From Leucosporidium creatinivorum (lineage: Eukaryota > Basidiomycota > Microbotryomycetes > Leucosporidiales > Leucosporidiaceae), in assembly GCA_001600635.1 (NCBI GenBank), contig BCKL01000013.1, positions 679,396 to 743,395 of the forward strand: 64,000 nucleotides of DNA, in the 5' to 3' direction. Shown piece after piece: positions 1 through 11,975 of this stretch; position 1 is the stretch's first letter, and every line of letters begins with the position of its first letter. Below the pieces are notes generated by a model. It did not search any database, was not told the origin of the DNA, and worked only from the letters and a program-made list of their open reading frames with translations. The position numbers and the translations under genes are program-made.

Positions 1-2901
1 ATCATGACCCTCGAAGTTGACTTCCAGAAGAACTGTAACGAGGTGAGTTTGGGCGCTGTTCGGCGCGAGGGAGGGGTTCGGTGCTGACCTTTCCTTCCTT
101 CTACCCCTGCTCCCCGCTCCACCCTCTTTCCATCCTTCTCTCCTATTCTTCACTCTTATATACTCATACTCTACACCTCTCATGGTCGACCTCTCTCCTC
201 ACAACAGGAGAACGGCTCCCTCCTCTTCACCGCCGAAGAGCTCGACGGCGTGCCCGACGTTGAAGGCTACAAGAAGGAAGGCGACAAGTACCGCGTGACT
301 TTTAAGACGCCCGATATCGTTCCTCTCTTGTTTGTTCTTCTCGCTATCTCTACCTTCCCTCCTCCCTCGCTGACCCGATCTCTCGCTCCCGCTCCCGCTC
401 CCGCTCCTCCTCCTTCCTTCCTTCCTCCCCTATCCCCCCATCTCGCACCTCTCAAACCCACCCCACAACCCTCACTCTCACTCGCTACCCAACACCGCAC
501 AGCAAATTCGCCAACCTCCCCTCCACTCGCAAAGCCGCCGTCCTCGGCTACGAAGGCAAGACCCTCCAGAACGCGCCGCTGCTCGCCGAGATGGTACAGC
601 TCAAGGAGAAGGCTGCCAAGATGCTCGGGTATGAGAGTCATGCCGAGTGGGTTTTGGAGGTGCGTTTCCCTTCCCCCGTCTCTCCCACTCCGAGCCGAGC
701 CGAGAACTGATGAGATGCCGCCGAAAAACAGGTCAAGATGGCTAAAACCCCCAAGGAGGTCTTCTCCTTCCTCGCGGATTTGGAGGAGAAACTGAGGCCT
801 CTTGGGTTAGCGGAGAGGGAGAAGTTGCTGCAGTTGAAGAAGGAGGAGCATGAGAAGAGGGGGTTGCAGTTTGATGGAGAGTTTAAGGTGTGGGATTATA
901 GGTGCGTCTTGGGCCGAAGGAGGGAGAAGATGGGGGGGATGAGTGCTGATGATCGAGGTGCGGTGCAGGTACTACGACCGTCTGTGGACCGAGAGGGAGT
1001 TGGCTCTGGGTGAGTTCGATTCTCGGCGCTGTTCCGGCTCGCTGCTCACTGACTATCCTCCCACCTCTTCAACAAACAGACGAGACCAAGCTCGCCGAAT
1101 ATTTCGAGGTCTCCCTCCTGATCCCCAAGATCCTCTCCATCTACTCGCAACTTCTCGGCATCTCGTTCCACCCCGTTCCCCGAGACGCCGAGCATGGAGG
1201 AGAGATGTGGCATGAGGAGGCCGAGATGTATGCTGTGAGGGATGTCGAGAGGGATGAGCATTTGGGCTTTATGGCGTTGGATCTGTTCCCGAGGGAGAAT
1301 AAGTGAGTNGGGAGNGNGGGNGCCGAGCTGNNGGGGGGGGGGGGGGGGCGAGAGCTGACCGAGCGTCTTGTAAACACAGATACGGGTGCGCTCACTCGCT
1401 ACGATCTTCTTTCGCACCCATCACTACTTTCCCACCGCCTAATACCCCTCGCTCCCCTTCCTCGGCGCCGAGACTGACCCCCTCCTTCTCTCCCCTCCCA
1501 TCGCCCTCAACAGCCACGCCGCTGTCTGGGGTCTCATTCCAGGCTTCCAAAACGCTCAGAACGAACGCTCCTACCCCGTCGTCGCCATGGTCGCCAACCT
1601 GAGCAAGCCGAGCCCGACCAAACCGGCGTTGATGAAGCATCAGGATGTCGTTACCGTCAGTTCTGCTTCCTTTTTTAATGTGATACAAAGAGCTGACGAG
1701 CGTTCTCTAGTTCTTCCATGAAGCTGGACATGCCTTTCACGGCCTGTGCTCCGAAACACAGTTTCCCAAGTTTCACGGTACTGTGAGCTGTCTCCCAAAA
1801 GTCTCAGGCTTGTCGAAGGACTCCATTGCGCGCCCCCGAGCTCCCGCTGGTGCTCTTCTGCGCTTTCTTTCGGCGCTGACCCTCCCCGAACCCCTCTCCG
1901 AACAGGCCGTCGCTCGCGATTTCGTCGAGGCGCCTTCTCAGATGTTGGAGAACTGGATGTGGGAACCCAAGATCCTCAAGTCGCTCGGCAAGCACTACCT
2001 TACGGGCGAGGAGCTGCCCGACGAGATGATCGAGGCCGTCGTCAAGAGCAAGTCGGTCAACCAGGGTCTATTCTCACTTCGCCAGTGCTTCTTCGGAAAG
2101 TTCGACAGTGAGTTACAGCACAGCGAGCGCATCGCGAGACCCCGATTTCTTGCAGCTCCTGCTGCCGTAGAGACTGAGTCGCTCGAGCGCCGAGCGGAGC
2201 TGACCTTTCCGCCCTGCTCCCTCGCCCTCCTTCTCCCACCGAACTCTTTGCTCTCTATTTCTCCTTACTGATCGCACAGTGCTCGTACACACCACCGAGG
2301 TCAACGCCGATCTGACGACTCTGTGGAACGAGACGAGGGAGAAGACGAGCTTAGTTTCGAATGAGGGTACCAACGTCGGAGGACAGAGCGGGTTTGGTGG
2401 GTCTCTTCTCGACGACGACTAGTGTGTGCTGATGGACGCTAATGTGCTCGTTGATGACCAAACAGCTCACATCGCCGGCGGTTACGATGCGGTTCGTTCT
2501 TTTTCCCTCCGCTCTCCTCTTCCCCTTCCCCTTCCCCTGCCTCCTCTCTCCTGTCCCACGACTGACGCATCGCACAACAACAGGGATACTACGGCTACCT
2601 ATACTCGCAAGCTTTCTCGGCGGACATGTACGAGACAGTGTTCAAAGCCGACCCTCTGAGCGCCGAGGCGGGCAAGAGGTATAGGGAGAAGATTCTCAAG
2701 GTGGGGGGGTCGAGGTGAGCTTCTCTTCTCTTTATCTCCCCCTTCTCTTCTTTTCATTCTCTGCACTACACGAGACCACGGGCAGAAAAGCTGACCGCCC
2801 TTAACCGCAGGGACGAGATGGACTCGCTCAAGGATTTCCTCGGCCGTGAGCCTACTAATGAGGCCTTCTTGAAGAGTTTGTTGGGCGGGGAGCAAAAGTA
2901 G
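1..2901 (+). CDS. PRD1: Thimet oligopeptidase / saccharolysin-like M3 metallopeptidase, 5' end outside window
   Basis: Zinc-dependent oligopeptidase of peptidase family M3 that cleaves short peptides, usually in the cytosol. The window opens inside the coding region and about ten exons follow. The zinc motif HEAGH lies at 1717-1731 in FFHEAGHAFHGLCSE. The downstream exon has DFVEAPSQMLENWMWEP, the M3 block that holds the third zinc ligand (Glu), followed by SVNQGLFSLRQCFFGKFD, as in fungal saccharolysins. The upstream exon has ELDGVPDVEGYKKEG, also typical of PRD1. The C-terminal exon ends FLKSLLGGEQK at a TAG (2899-2901). Introns carry GCTGAC branch motifs; one (about 1306-1378) contains N bases and a 16-nt G run. 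Family assignment is firm; the exact member (PRD1 rather than another M3 peptidase) is inferred from the motif wording. Confidence 0.9.
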
Positions 2902-3416
2902 GGTTTGCTGGAAGCACGGAGCTGTAGATGAGGTGCAATCAGTCACTACTCTACACTTGAAGTGAGCGAGAGGGAGCGCCGAGAAGAGCGCCGAGCAGGG
3001 AACGGCTGGCGAGCGAGGCGGTAGCCGAGAACAGCGTAGGGTGCAGCTCGGTCGAGAAGGTACTGTACGCGAGTAGGCGAAGCCTGCTGAGCTGTAGCCC
3101 TGCTAATCGAAACTTCTTCGGTCGAGCCGGACGCGCTTTCGCAGCCGAGTCGCGTCGACTGCTCCCTATAGACAGCTGTACCTGTAGGCAGACGAAGCTG
3201 CAGCGGTGTTCTATCGCTGTCAACTCTGTAGCTCAGCAGCTCAAGCTTGCCGGAGTCCCCTCCTCGGACCTCGTCTCCCGCGCTTCTCTTGAAGAGTTGG
3301 ATGATGCTCGAGGTCGCGGGCTGGCTCCCACCACATCGCTCACCTCGTCTCGTCGTCAACTACCGACCTGCAGCAGTACCAATCGCTAGCCACTCTACGC
3401 TACCAACCTACAATAC
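2902..3416. other. Intergenic region between PRD1 and the F-BAR gene
   Basis: No gene is visible over 515 nt. It holds the PRD1 3' flank and the promoter of the F-BAR gene. Several CTGTAG/CTACAG elements are present (for example near 2920, 3090 and 3190), and CCTACA lies just before the start codon. Confidence 0.6.
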
Positions 3417-6400
3417 ATGACGACACCACCCTCGGGTCGACGCTCCTCCTCCTCCTCACGACACCGCTCCTCCTCCGCCAACGGGGGCGTAGGAGGCTGG
3501 GAGCCAGAATTAGCGCAAACAGAGGCAGATTTCGATTTCTGTAATGCCTTCTGGGTGACGCCGCCTAATGCACGGCAGAGGGGCCAGGGAGGGAGGGAAG
3601 GCGAGGAGGAGGATTGGGGAAGAGGAGGAGTTGAGACCGTGTTGGGCAGGATGAAGATGGGCACGAAAGGGTTGGAGGATTTGAGAGGGTTCTATAGGGA
3701 GAGGTGAGTCGAGGGGATACGATCGGATGTGCTACAGAGCTGGCGAGAGGAGCGCGTGCGTCAACATTGGCTCGCTGTACGGCGGCAGGTCGTTGTGGGT
3801 GCTGAGCGATCTCGTCAGACTTCTTTGTAGACTGCACTGCTGCGCTACAGCTCGTCAGCTTGGCTTCGAACGAGCTGCAGCTTGTTCGGGCGGGACGAGG
3901 CGCACGCGCCGCGTCGCTGTCAAGCGAGGGGCCAGCTTGGCGCGCTCTGCTGCAGTAACTCGTTCCGCTATCGGCGGAATGTGTACTGCAGATGGTTACT
4001 GCGAGAAGTGGCCCCTCATCGTTTGCATAGCGCGCTTTCGGCAACTCGCTCACTCGCCTTCCACTTTCCCTTCGCAGAGCTACTATGGAAGACGACTACG
4101 CCAAGAAGCTTAACAAGCTCAGTCGGCATGGCTTTGGTGCAGGAGAGACCGGGTAGGTAGCGCTCTTACGTCTGCTCGGCGAAGGCTGATCCATCCTCCG
4201 CCGACAGACACCTCGACCGAGCCATCCTTCAGACAAAGGGCGAGTGCGACGCCATGGCCAAGGCTCATACCGATCTGGCCAACTTGATGCGGACGCAGGA
4301 GACTCAGGTCAATGATTTCTTGAACAAGAGGGAAGGGGCGAGGAAGTCGGTGAGTCCGCACCGAGGTCTGCAAAGCCGAGCGAGAGCTCATCTCAACTTT
4401 CCGGCGACATTAGCAACAGATTAACATCGAGAAGAAATGGAAGGACCTCAACACCTGCCGTCATCATGTTCTGAAGGTGAGTTTGAATCGCAGGCCTTCC
4501 CGCCTGCGCCGAGTAGACNTCTCCTTATCGCGCAGGCCAAGGACAAGTACGAGCAAGACGCCATCTCCATCAACTCGCTACACGCCAGCGCTTCCCTGCT
4601 GCAAGGTCGCGATCTCGACAAGGTGAGCTCGGCAGGTCGCTTGGTCGGGACAGAACAGGAGCTGACCCGGACGTTGAAAAGGCCACGATGAAGCTCGACA
4701 AGGCTCAGCAAACGGTCGTCGTCAACGAGAAGGACTATAAGCAGTACACTCAAGTGTTGAAGGAGAACACGGGGTGAGTTCTGTGCCCTCGCTCGGCTAT
4801 CTCAGCTCGCTGACCTCGAGTTCGATGCGCCTCGCAGAACTTGGAACATGGCATGGAAGGCGTTCTGCGACGTAGGTCTTTGCTTTGGATCCGACGGGGC
4901 GATTGAAGCTGACTCATCTCAACCTACAGCTTTGCCAAGATCAAGAAGAGGAGCGCCTCGAGTTTGTCAAAGGCCGGCTTTGGGACTGGGCCAACGCCCT
5001 CTCCACCGTCGCTATGAGCGAGGATGAGGTGAGTTTTCTCTCGCGCTGCTTGACGAGCCCTTCGCTGACTCTCGGCGCTCCTGCAGTCGGCCGAGCGAAC
5101 AAGGACGGCGCTCGAGCAATGCGAGCCTCAAACCGACATCAAGCTCTTCGTCAGCGCTACTGGTACCGGCAACTCAATCCCAGGTGCGTTCATAGCTCCT
5201 CCGTTCTCTCGACGACCCCGGCTGACCTCGCCGCCCCTCGCAGATCCTCTCCCCTTCGTCGACTTCTCCAAAGGCGGCGCCCCTCCCAAGCAAGGCTACA
5301 AGCTCGCTCGGTACTCTCGCTCGTCGACACGGATGCCGGGTGTCAAGCACTCTCCCTCGGCGGTGGATGATATCGCTCGCGCTTTCCATCAGCCACCTCA
5401 GGCTCAACCTCGGCCGACGAGTCAGCAAGCTGCTCCTCCTCCTCCTCAGCAACAGCAGCAGGACCCTCGAGCACGCCACAACAGTCAAGGAGCGCAACGG
5501 CAGAGCCAGCAAGATCTCCCTCCCTCCGCTTCGACCCAATCCATTCCCTCCTCCGCCCCTCGCCCTCAATCACGAGGCGCCAACCGCCCTCCCTCGCGCG
5601 GCGAGACGCTCGCTGCTCCGACCCTCTCTTCCGCTCCTTCCGCCGACCTCTCTCCCAGTCAAGAGACGACGCCTACTCGCCCCAAGATGGCTGAGAGCGC
5701 CAGTGCGGGGAGATTCGCCGTCTCGCCTTCGGCCAACTTGAGGGGGTCGTCGGAGAGGATCCCTTCGAGCTCGTCGGCGGCTTCGGGGATTGGGTTGGGC
5801 AAGCCGGGTCATATTTCGGCGGGAGCGTTTCAGAGAGGGTCGATGAGCCCGAGTCCTTCGTTCGGGATGGCCGAGGGAGGCGGGACTTCCCCGAAACCGG
5901 CGCCGTATGAGGCTCCTATTCCCCAGCCGGAGAGTCAGACGGTCAAGCAGATGGAGGCGACCGCGCCGGTGGATGAGGAGAATGATCCGCTCGCTCAGGC
6001 GTTGAGGACGTTGCAGGCTAGCTCGTCGTCGCCGAGGACTGGAGGGTTCCCCGGGGCGGTTGGGCTGCCGGGGATGACGGGTCAGGATGGGGGAGCGAGG
6101 GCGACGCATCGGCAGTCGCAGCAGAGCTTGGGAAGGGCAGCGGGAGCGGCGTTCGGCGCTCAAGGATCAACCTCGAGGCCCACTTCGCCGGCGCCTCAAG
6201 CAGCGATGATGCAGCCCCCTCCTTCGCACCCTTTTTCCTCCAACTCTCGCCCTTCTTCTCGTCAAGGATCGGTCCCTCCTCCCCAGCACCAACAACAGCA
6301 GCAGCAGCAGCGCATTTCCCACCACTCTCAACCTTCCTACTCGGCCTCCAACTCACAAGTCGGCATCGGCGCGCGCGGCCGATCCCCCTCGCCTCAGCCT

Positions 6401-7960
6401 TTCAACCATCCCGAGGCGCTGAGGCCTCATTCGCCGAACCCAGGAGGAGCGAATCCGCCGAGGTCGAGCAGCCCTCAGCCGGGAGGAGGGGCGAGTGGGT
6501 TTGTCGGTGGACATCAGAAAATGCCATCGCTCGGTGCGCCGGTCGGTGGGTATGGAGCAGGAGCGGGAGGAAGGCCGCAGAGTCAGCAGATGGGGAGAGC
6601 GCCGAGCCCCGGACCGCAAGGGCAATTCGCGAGGGCGCCGTCGCCTGGACCTCAGCAGGGCTATGGTCGGGCGCCTTCGCCTTCTCCTCAAGCTCAGCAG
6701 CAGGGCTATGGTCGTGCACCCTCTCCGTCGCCCCAAGCTCAGCAGCCGTACGGCCGAGCCCCTTCTCCTTCGCCTCACCAGCAGTACCGCTCCCCTTCGC
6801 CCGCTCCTCAGCACCCCAACCATCAACAGCACTCTTCCATCACCTCCCCCTACGGCCAAGCTCCTTCCCAGCACTTCCAGTCACCCCCTCCTCCTCAGCA
6901 ACAGCTCCACCACACCGCCTCACAGCACTTCCAACAGCACCCCGCCGGCATGGCTTCCCCCGCCTCCTCCGTCTCGGCGTATGCTCCCTCGCCTTCCCTC
7001 GTCGGCATGCAATCGCCCTACCAGCAGTCCGCTCCTTCCTCCATCATCGGCTCGCCCGCCCCCTACCAACAGCAACAACCTCAACCGCACCAGCCTTTCC
7101 GCCATCCCTCGGCGGCCGCTCCACCTCCCTCACTCGCTGCGCCAGGACCCAACGGCGCGCCCTACAATGCAGCGCAGATCCCTACTCAACAGCAGATGGG
7201 AGTGCATCGCTCGGGGTCGATGCATTCGGGTGCTTCGAGCGCGGTTTCGGCGAGTCAGGCGTATGGAGGAGTACAGATGCAGGCGCCTTATCAGCAGCAG
7301 CAGGGACAGCAAGGGCAGTTCCAACAGCCTCCTCAGCAGCAGCAGTATGCTCAGCCACCGCCTCAGCAGCAAGCTCAGCAGCAGCCAGCGCCGGCACCTG
7401 CTCAGCGCCCGGCTGGACCGCCGACGGGGCAGTACACCGACGAGGGGAAGCCCATCATGTTCTATGGCAAGTTCAGTGCTCGGTAGGAGAGCTTGAATGC
7501 TGCAGAGGGCGATCGCTGACCTCTTTCCTCCCTCCCTTCCTCCCATCTCGGCTCCCTTCCCCTCGATCGCTCGTCCCCTCGCAGTCAACGCCATCTACGA
7601 CTACGCCGCCTCTTCGGTCGAGGAGTTCTCCTTTGCTCAAGGAGATGTAATTGCCGTCACCGATACGGATGTGTGTGGCTCTGGCATTCCCTCCCATGCT
7701 AAGAGCGGGCGAGCTGATTCTCCCTCGCCGAACAGCCCGACGGATGGTGGAAGGGCAACAAGGTCGGCGTCTCGGGTGGAGACAAGCTGTTCCCCTCCAA
7801 GTAAGCTGCTGCTCTACTGCTCTCGGTCGATCGCTCGCTGACCTTTCTTCTCCCTCGCCGTGCAGCTTCACCGAGGTTCGCGTCTCCTGCTCCGCTATCT
7901 CCCACTACGCCTCCAGAACGCTCGCTGATCTTTTCTTCGCTTCCACAGCTACTCTCGTAG
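3417..7960 (+). CDS. F-BAR and SH3 domain protein, Cdc15/Imp2/Hof1 type
   Basis: Membrane-bending scaffold expected to act in cytokinesis or cortical actin. The N-terminus carries an F-BAR domain: DFDFCNAFW, then LEDLRGFYRERATMEDDYAKKL across the first intron, then coiled-coil exons up to about 5150. DPLPFVDFSKGG (about 5240) matches the segment after the F-BAR domain in Cdc15/Imp2 proteins. A very long low-complexity exon follows (about 5240-7480), rich in Gln, Pro and Ser, with repeated RAPSPGPQ/RAPSPSPQ units near 6600-6790. The C-terminus is an SH3 domain: VNAIYDYAASSVEEFSFAQGD, then WWKGNK and LFPSNFTE. I place the stop at 7958-7960 after an intron with a weak GTTCGC donor, giving FTELLS; without that splice the frame runs to 8016. 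Intron 1 (3704-4077) is unusually long, and one intron contains an N at 4519. Confidence 0.85.
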
Positions 7961-8219
7961 ACTCTCGCTCACACCGCTCGGCTCTTACACTCGATACCCC
8001 CCGCCTCGCCACATAGCCCCTGCGCCCGACTGTTCCCTGTTATCTCCTTCGCAAGCTCTTATTCAGCGAGTGTATTATTGCGAGCCTGTGGCTGGAATCG
8101 TCGAGACCCTTCTCTTAGTATCAGAACTCGGTCGAGAGAGCAGCGAGAGAGAAGCTCGCCAAGGTCAACCTCGAAGGCGGCAGGGTTAAGCCACTTCCAT
8201 TCACGCTTCGACGCTGTAT
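7961..8219. other. Short convergent intergenic region
   Basis: The 3' ends of the F-BAR and kynurenine monooxygenase genes converge here. Nothing else is recognised. Confidence 0.5.
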
Positions 8220-10133
8220 CTACCTACCCAGCACTGCCCTACCCCACTTCCTCCAACCAAACACACCAGCGACTCCCAACCCCAGCACGCTCCCCCCAAC
8301 ACACCACTCCAAAACCCTCTGCTGCCACCTCCTCCTCTCCAGCACCTCCTCATACGCCAATCCCCACCGAAACGTAGTCATCCTATACAGACTCTCCCAA
8401 GTGCCTCCCATCCCCTCCACCGGATTCCGAGGAGCAGGGAGAAAGCGGAAGAGGGAAGAGAGTGCGCCGTCGAGAGTGAGTCGGAGGAGGTAGAATGGGT
8501 TGAGGACGGAGGAGGCCATTTCGGAGTAGTTGTGCGCTGCGAGGCGTTGGATTGCCGCGAGGGACGGGGCGCGTAAGGTGGTGTAGGTTTGGAGGGCGGA
8601 TTCGAGGGGTGTGCTGCTGGGGAGGGGGGTGGGAGACGGAAGAGGGGGAGTGAGGGAGGAGTAGGGCAGGGGGGAGGAGATGAGAGGGGAGGGAGAGGCG
8701 GAGAAGTGGTCCAGGAGGGTGGAGAGGAATCGGACGTCCTCAAACCCGCAGTTCATGCCTTGTCCTGTGTGCGAGATGGGAACGCCGAGGCAGAGGGTCA
8801 GCGGTGGTGAGGCAAGGAAGGGGAAGGGAGACGCACCGTAGAAGGGGACCATGGCATGTGCTGCATCGCCGATGAGGAGCGCCTTGTCCTTGTAGTGATA
8901 GGGCGAGCACTGTGAATGACGGAGCGATAGAAGGTCAGCCAAGGTTCAGTTTGGGCCAGGATAGCTTCTGCGCTCAATCGAGCGTAGCTGACAGCTTAGT
9001 GAGAAGCAGAGAACATCATGAAGAGCAAGGAAAGCGCACCTCAACCGTGATGAGCCCGTCCTTGGGGTTCTCCCTCCAGCTCTTCAGCAGCTCCTCCTCG
9101 CCCATCAACGCCAGCGCATCGGGGAACTCCTTGCGAAAGAGGTCGACAACGGGGTTGGCCGCGCCTGAGGAAAGAGTCTTGAGCTTCTCGTCGAGGTCGT
9201 CGAAGGTCGATTGGTGGGCGAAGAGGGTGAGGGTGAAGGATTTGTCCTGCAGAGTAGGCCGGGGTCAGCATATCGAATACTGTGGAAAGCTCAGAAAGCA
9301 AAGCACACCTGATTAGGCAGGGCGATGAGCATGAACTCGCCGCGAGGCCAGATGTGGAGGTGGTTCGGCGAGATCGAGAAGGTCGAGTTGGGGCCGGCGG
9401 GGATGGCGAGCTCGAGGTAGGCGTGAGGGGCGTAAGATTGCTTGAAGTTGAATCTGAAGGTGCGAAGTAGTCAAGGTCAACGCTCGAGCCGCCGAAGGAG
9501 CAACGCCGAACTTGGGACTCACCGAGCCTTGCTTCCCCTCATCATCTCCCTTCGCACTTTGCTGTAGGCTCCGTCCCCTCCAACGACGAAATCAAACTTC
9601 TCCTCGCTCACTACACCGTCCTTGCTCCCCAAGCTGACCATCGCTCCCTGCGCGCCCCTCAGATCCATCTCGACGAGCTTGGTCTCAAACCTGGTCTTGA
9701 CGCTGCCCCTCCCCTCCTTCGGCAGTCCATCCACATGGTCCAACAAGTAAATCCCTAGCAACCCTCGTGAGATGGAGCGAATAACTTCCCCTTCGGCAGG
9801 GAAGCCGTAATCCTGCGCTTGCAGTCCTACTACGCCGTCTCCCTTCTTCCCGCTCTTGGTATGCAGCATCCTCCCCCTCATCTCGATCCCTTCCTTCAGT
9901 ACCCTCTCCGCCAATTCCTCCGACACGGAACGAAGCGCCTCGATCCCCCGGGGCGAGAGAGCCAAGTTGATGCTCCTTGCGCGGGAGCTGCCTGCTACTT
10001 CGAGCCGGGGGTCCGAGCGGGATTCGATGAGGGTGACGGTCCAGCCGCGCGAGGCGAGCATGGCGGCGCAGAGGGTTCCGACGAGGCCGGCGCCGACGAC
10101 GAGGGCGTGTTGATCCTTTGAGGTTGCCGTCAT
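8220..10133 (-). CDS. BNA4: Kynurenine 3-monooxygenase
   Basis: FAD-dependent hydroxylase converting L-kynurenine to 3-hydroxykynurenine in de novo NAD biosynthesis, normally on the outer mitochondrial membrane. The start gives [20 protein letters not shown], a Rossmann GxGxxG FAD fold. [15 protein letters not shown] and [16 protein letters not shown] follow, both diagnostic for this family. Later exons read [17 protein letters not shown], then [20 protein letters not shown] and, after an intron, [10 protein letters not shown]. This is the DG/GD FAD-binding block of the enzyme. The C-terminus has a hydrophobic stretch ([15 protein letters not shown]) suited to the membrane anchor, then WGRAVLGR and a stop at 8220-8222. 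There are five coding exons. A 16-nt element shared with the NUP85 upstream region lies 36 nt before the start codon. Confidence 0.95.
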
Positions 10134-10596
10134 TTCTTGGAGGCGTCGGTGTAGGAGATTGTAGTGAGAGCTGTAGGTCGATAGCTGGATGTAGGAGAGT
10201 CCGCCCGAGTCGAGAAGTGAGAAGCGAGGTGATTGGAAGGAGCGAGAGAGCTGCAGCGCCGCGAAGGAGAGTCAGCCCAGGTAAAGGGGTACAGCACGAT
10301 TTGGGGAGCAGCTGCAGGGCTACAGAAGTGTCTCCATATCTCTCAGCTCTCCGCCTGTAAGTCGAACTGGACTACAACTCCTCACTTTGAGACCAACTCC
10401 GCTCGGACGCTCGTTCCGCTCTCTGTCTCTCGCTGTTCACCTCGTACTTCGTCCCATCGCTCGGAGGGCTCAAGCCGTAGCGCATCAGCTCTTAGGGACC
10501 CTCAAGTACCTGCTCCCACGTCCCTCGCCCTCTTCCCCCGCTCGAAGCGCTCGCTCTCAGACCGCCAGCTCTCAGAGCTCCCCTCCCTGTTCAGCC
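10134..10596. other. Divergent intergenic region, BNA4 / SANT-A
   Basis: 463 nt without a supported gene. It serves as promoter for BNA4 (minus) and SANT-A (plus). It contains the AGCTGTAGGTCGATAG element at 10169-10184. Confidence 0.6.
10169..10184 (-). promoter_or_regulatory. Shared 16-nt upstream element AGCTGTAGGTCGATAG
   Basis: The identical 16 nt occur at 43589-43604 upstream of NUP85. An 11-nt match to the core (reverse orientation, 31623-31633) lies before the phosphate transporter gene. It sits 36 nt upstream of the BNA4 start. A promoter role is inferred from position and recurrence only. Confidence 0.4.
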
Positions 10597-11515
10597 ATGC
10601 CACCACGCAAGACCATCTCAGGCGAGCTCATCGGCGAGCTACACAAGCTCAAAGCGAAGTACCAATGGGACTGGAAGAAGATTGCTAGCAAGATGGGGCA
10701 TACCGAAGAGGCGTGCAAGCGGAGCTGTCGGTCTTTCAACGCTGAGGTATGTTCGCTGGGAAGCTAGCTGACATTCTCTACGATGCAGGGAGCAACTGGT
10801 ACCTCTCGGCGAATGGACCCATCGACCTCACGAACGATTCGGACGAGGGGGATTCGGACGACGAGGTCGAGCGGCAGTTGGCTGGCGCTGGCAGGAACGT
10901 TAAGGTCGAGCATCGTGCACTTGAGATGCAGATAGAAGGTATATTTGTACTCTGAGCGACCTCCCAAGCTTGCAGCGCTGACGAATCTCTCGTTCGGCGG
11001 CTCGGCGATAGAGATCAAGGCCGCCGCTCCTGCTCAGCGAGCGAAGGGGAAGGACAAGGTCAGCTCTTCGAGTCTCGAAGCTTTATCTGATTTTACTGAC
11101 GCCCTCGGCCCGTACCCAGATCATCTCCGACCTCGAAGCCCGAGTCCTCGCCCTTGAGGAAGAGCTCCGAGTAAGAGCTCTCGTTCAGCTCTTACCGCTT
11201 CCACGCCCCCCGCCGCTCCACTTTAATCGCGAACTCGAAGCTGACTCTTCAATTGTCCTCTCCGTCTCGCAGACTGAACGAACCTGGGCTCTTGGCGACC
11301 GTGACCGAGCAGCCACGACACTCGAAGCGGCGCACAACGCACATCATGCCCGAGAGAAGGAGTGGACGGATAACATGGCAGGACTTTTGGGCGAGGCAGT
11401 GGGGAAGGTCGTGGTGGGCGAGCAGGGAGGGCGGGCGAGGGAGAAGAGGAGGAGAGACGGGAGCGCCGAACTTGGGGGAGGGGCGGCGAGAGGGGCAGCA
11501 AGGGCTCGAGGCTGA
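10597..11515 (+). CDS. SANT-A: small SANT/Myb-like coiled-coil protein
   Basis: Function unknown. Exon 1 encodes MPPRKTISGELIGELHKL followed by YQWDWKKIASKMG and EEACKRSW, a single SANT/Myb-like helix-turn-helix with the usual C-x3-W in helix 3. The Trp codon is split T|GG by an intron at 10727-10788. Its donor reads GTCGGT, which is weak, but it keeps the frame and the motif; the stronger GTATGT at 10747 breaks the frame. The middle is acidic (DLTNDSDEGDSDDEVE). Exon 4 is a short coiled coil (IISDLEARVLALEEELR). The last exon carries TLEAAHNAHHAREKE and a basic tail, stopping at 11513-11515. The C-terminal exon matches SANT-B, so A and B are tandem duplicates. I estimate roughly 200 residues. 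Confidence 0.7.
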
Positions 11516-11543
11516 GCGAAGCAAGGGCTCGAGGCTGAGCGAG
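11498..11543 (+). repeat. 23-bp tandem direct duplication
   Basis: GCAAGGGCTCGAGGCTGAGC plus GAA occupies 11498-11520. It is repeated at 11521-11543 with one change at the last base. The SANT-A stop codon (11513-11515) lies in the first copy. Confidence 0.9.
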
Positions 11544-11975
11544 GGTCTTCTGCGAGAGATACGAGTGTGCTCGAGCGTTGTCTTGAAGCTGTATCCGACG
11601 AGTTGATCGCCTACAGCGCTCGAAGAGAGTCGAGAGCCGAAAAGCTCGGCGAATGGGCGCGGTGAAGCAGTAGAGGGCTGCTCTGAGCAGCAAGCTCTGC
11701 TGAGCTATGCTATAGGTTGGAAGTTCTGCTCGAGAGCTGTAGCTACTCACGATCCGTGTCGACCCCTGACTAGCTTCGACCTCCCGCTTCGACCCTCGTC
11801 CGCCTCTCTTCCTCCTACCACTCACCTCGTCTCGACTCACATCGCTCGGAGGCCCGCTCTCTCGTACACTCCACCTGTGCGGTCGACCACCACCTGCTCC
11901 CACCATCTTCGTACTCTCCTGCACCTCCTCTCGCTCCCTCGCACGACCCAACTCGACCTCATCTCTCCCGCCCCA
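11516..11975. other. Intergenic region SANT-A / SANT-B
   Basis: 460 nt without a supported gene apart from the 23-bp duplication at its start. The promoter of SANT-B is presumed here, near CTGTAGCTACTC (about 11739) and a C/T-rich stretch just before the start codon. Confidence 0.5.

Noticed and set aside
6600-6790. Short repeats in the F-BAR gene as a CRISPR-like or satellite array
   Set aside because: They are coding repeats (RAPSPxPQ) in a low-complexity linker, in frame and degenerate at the DNA level.
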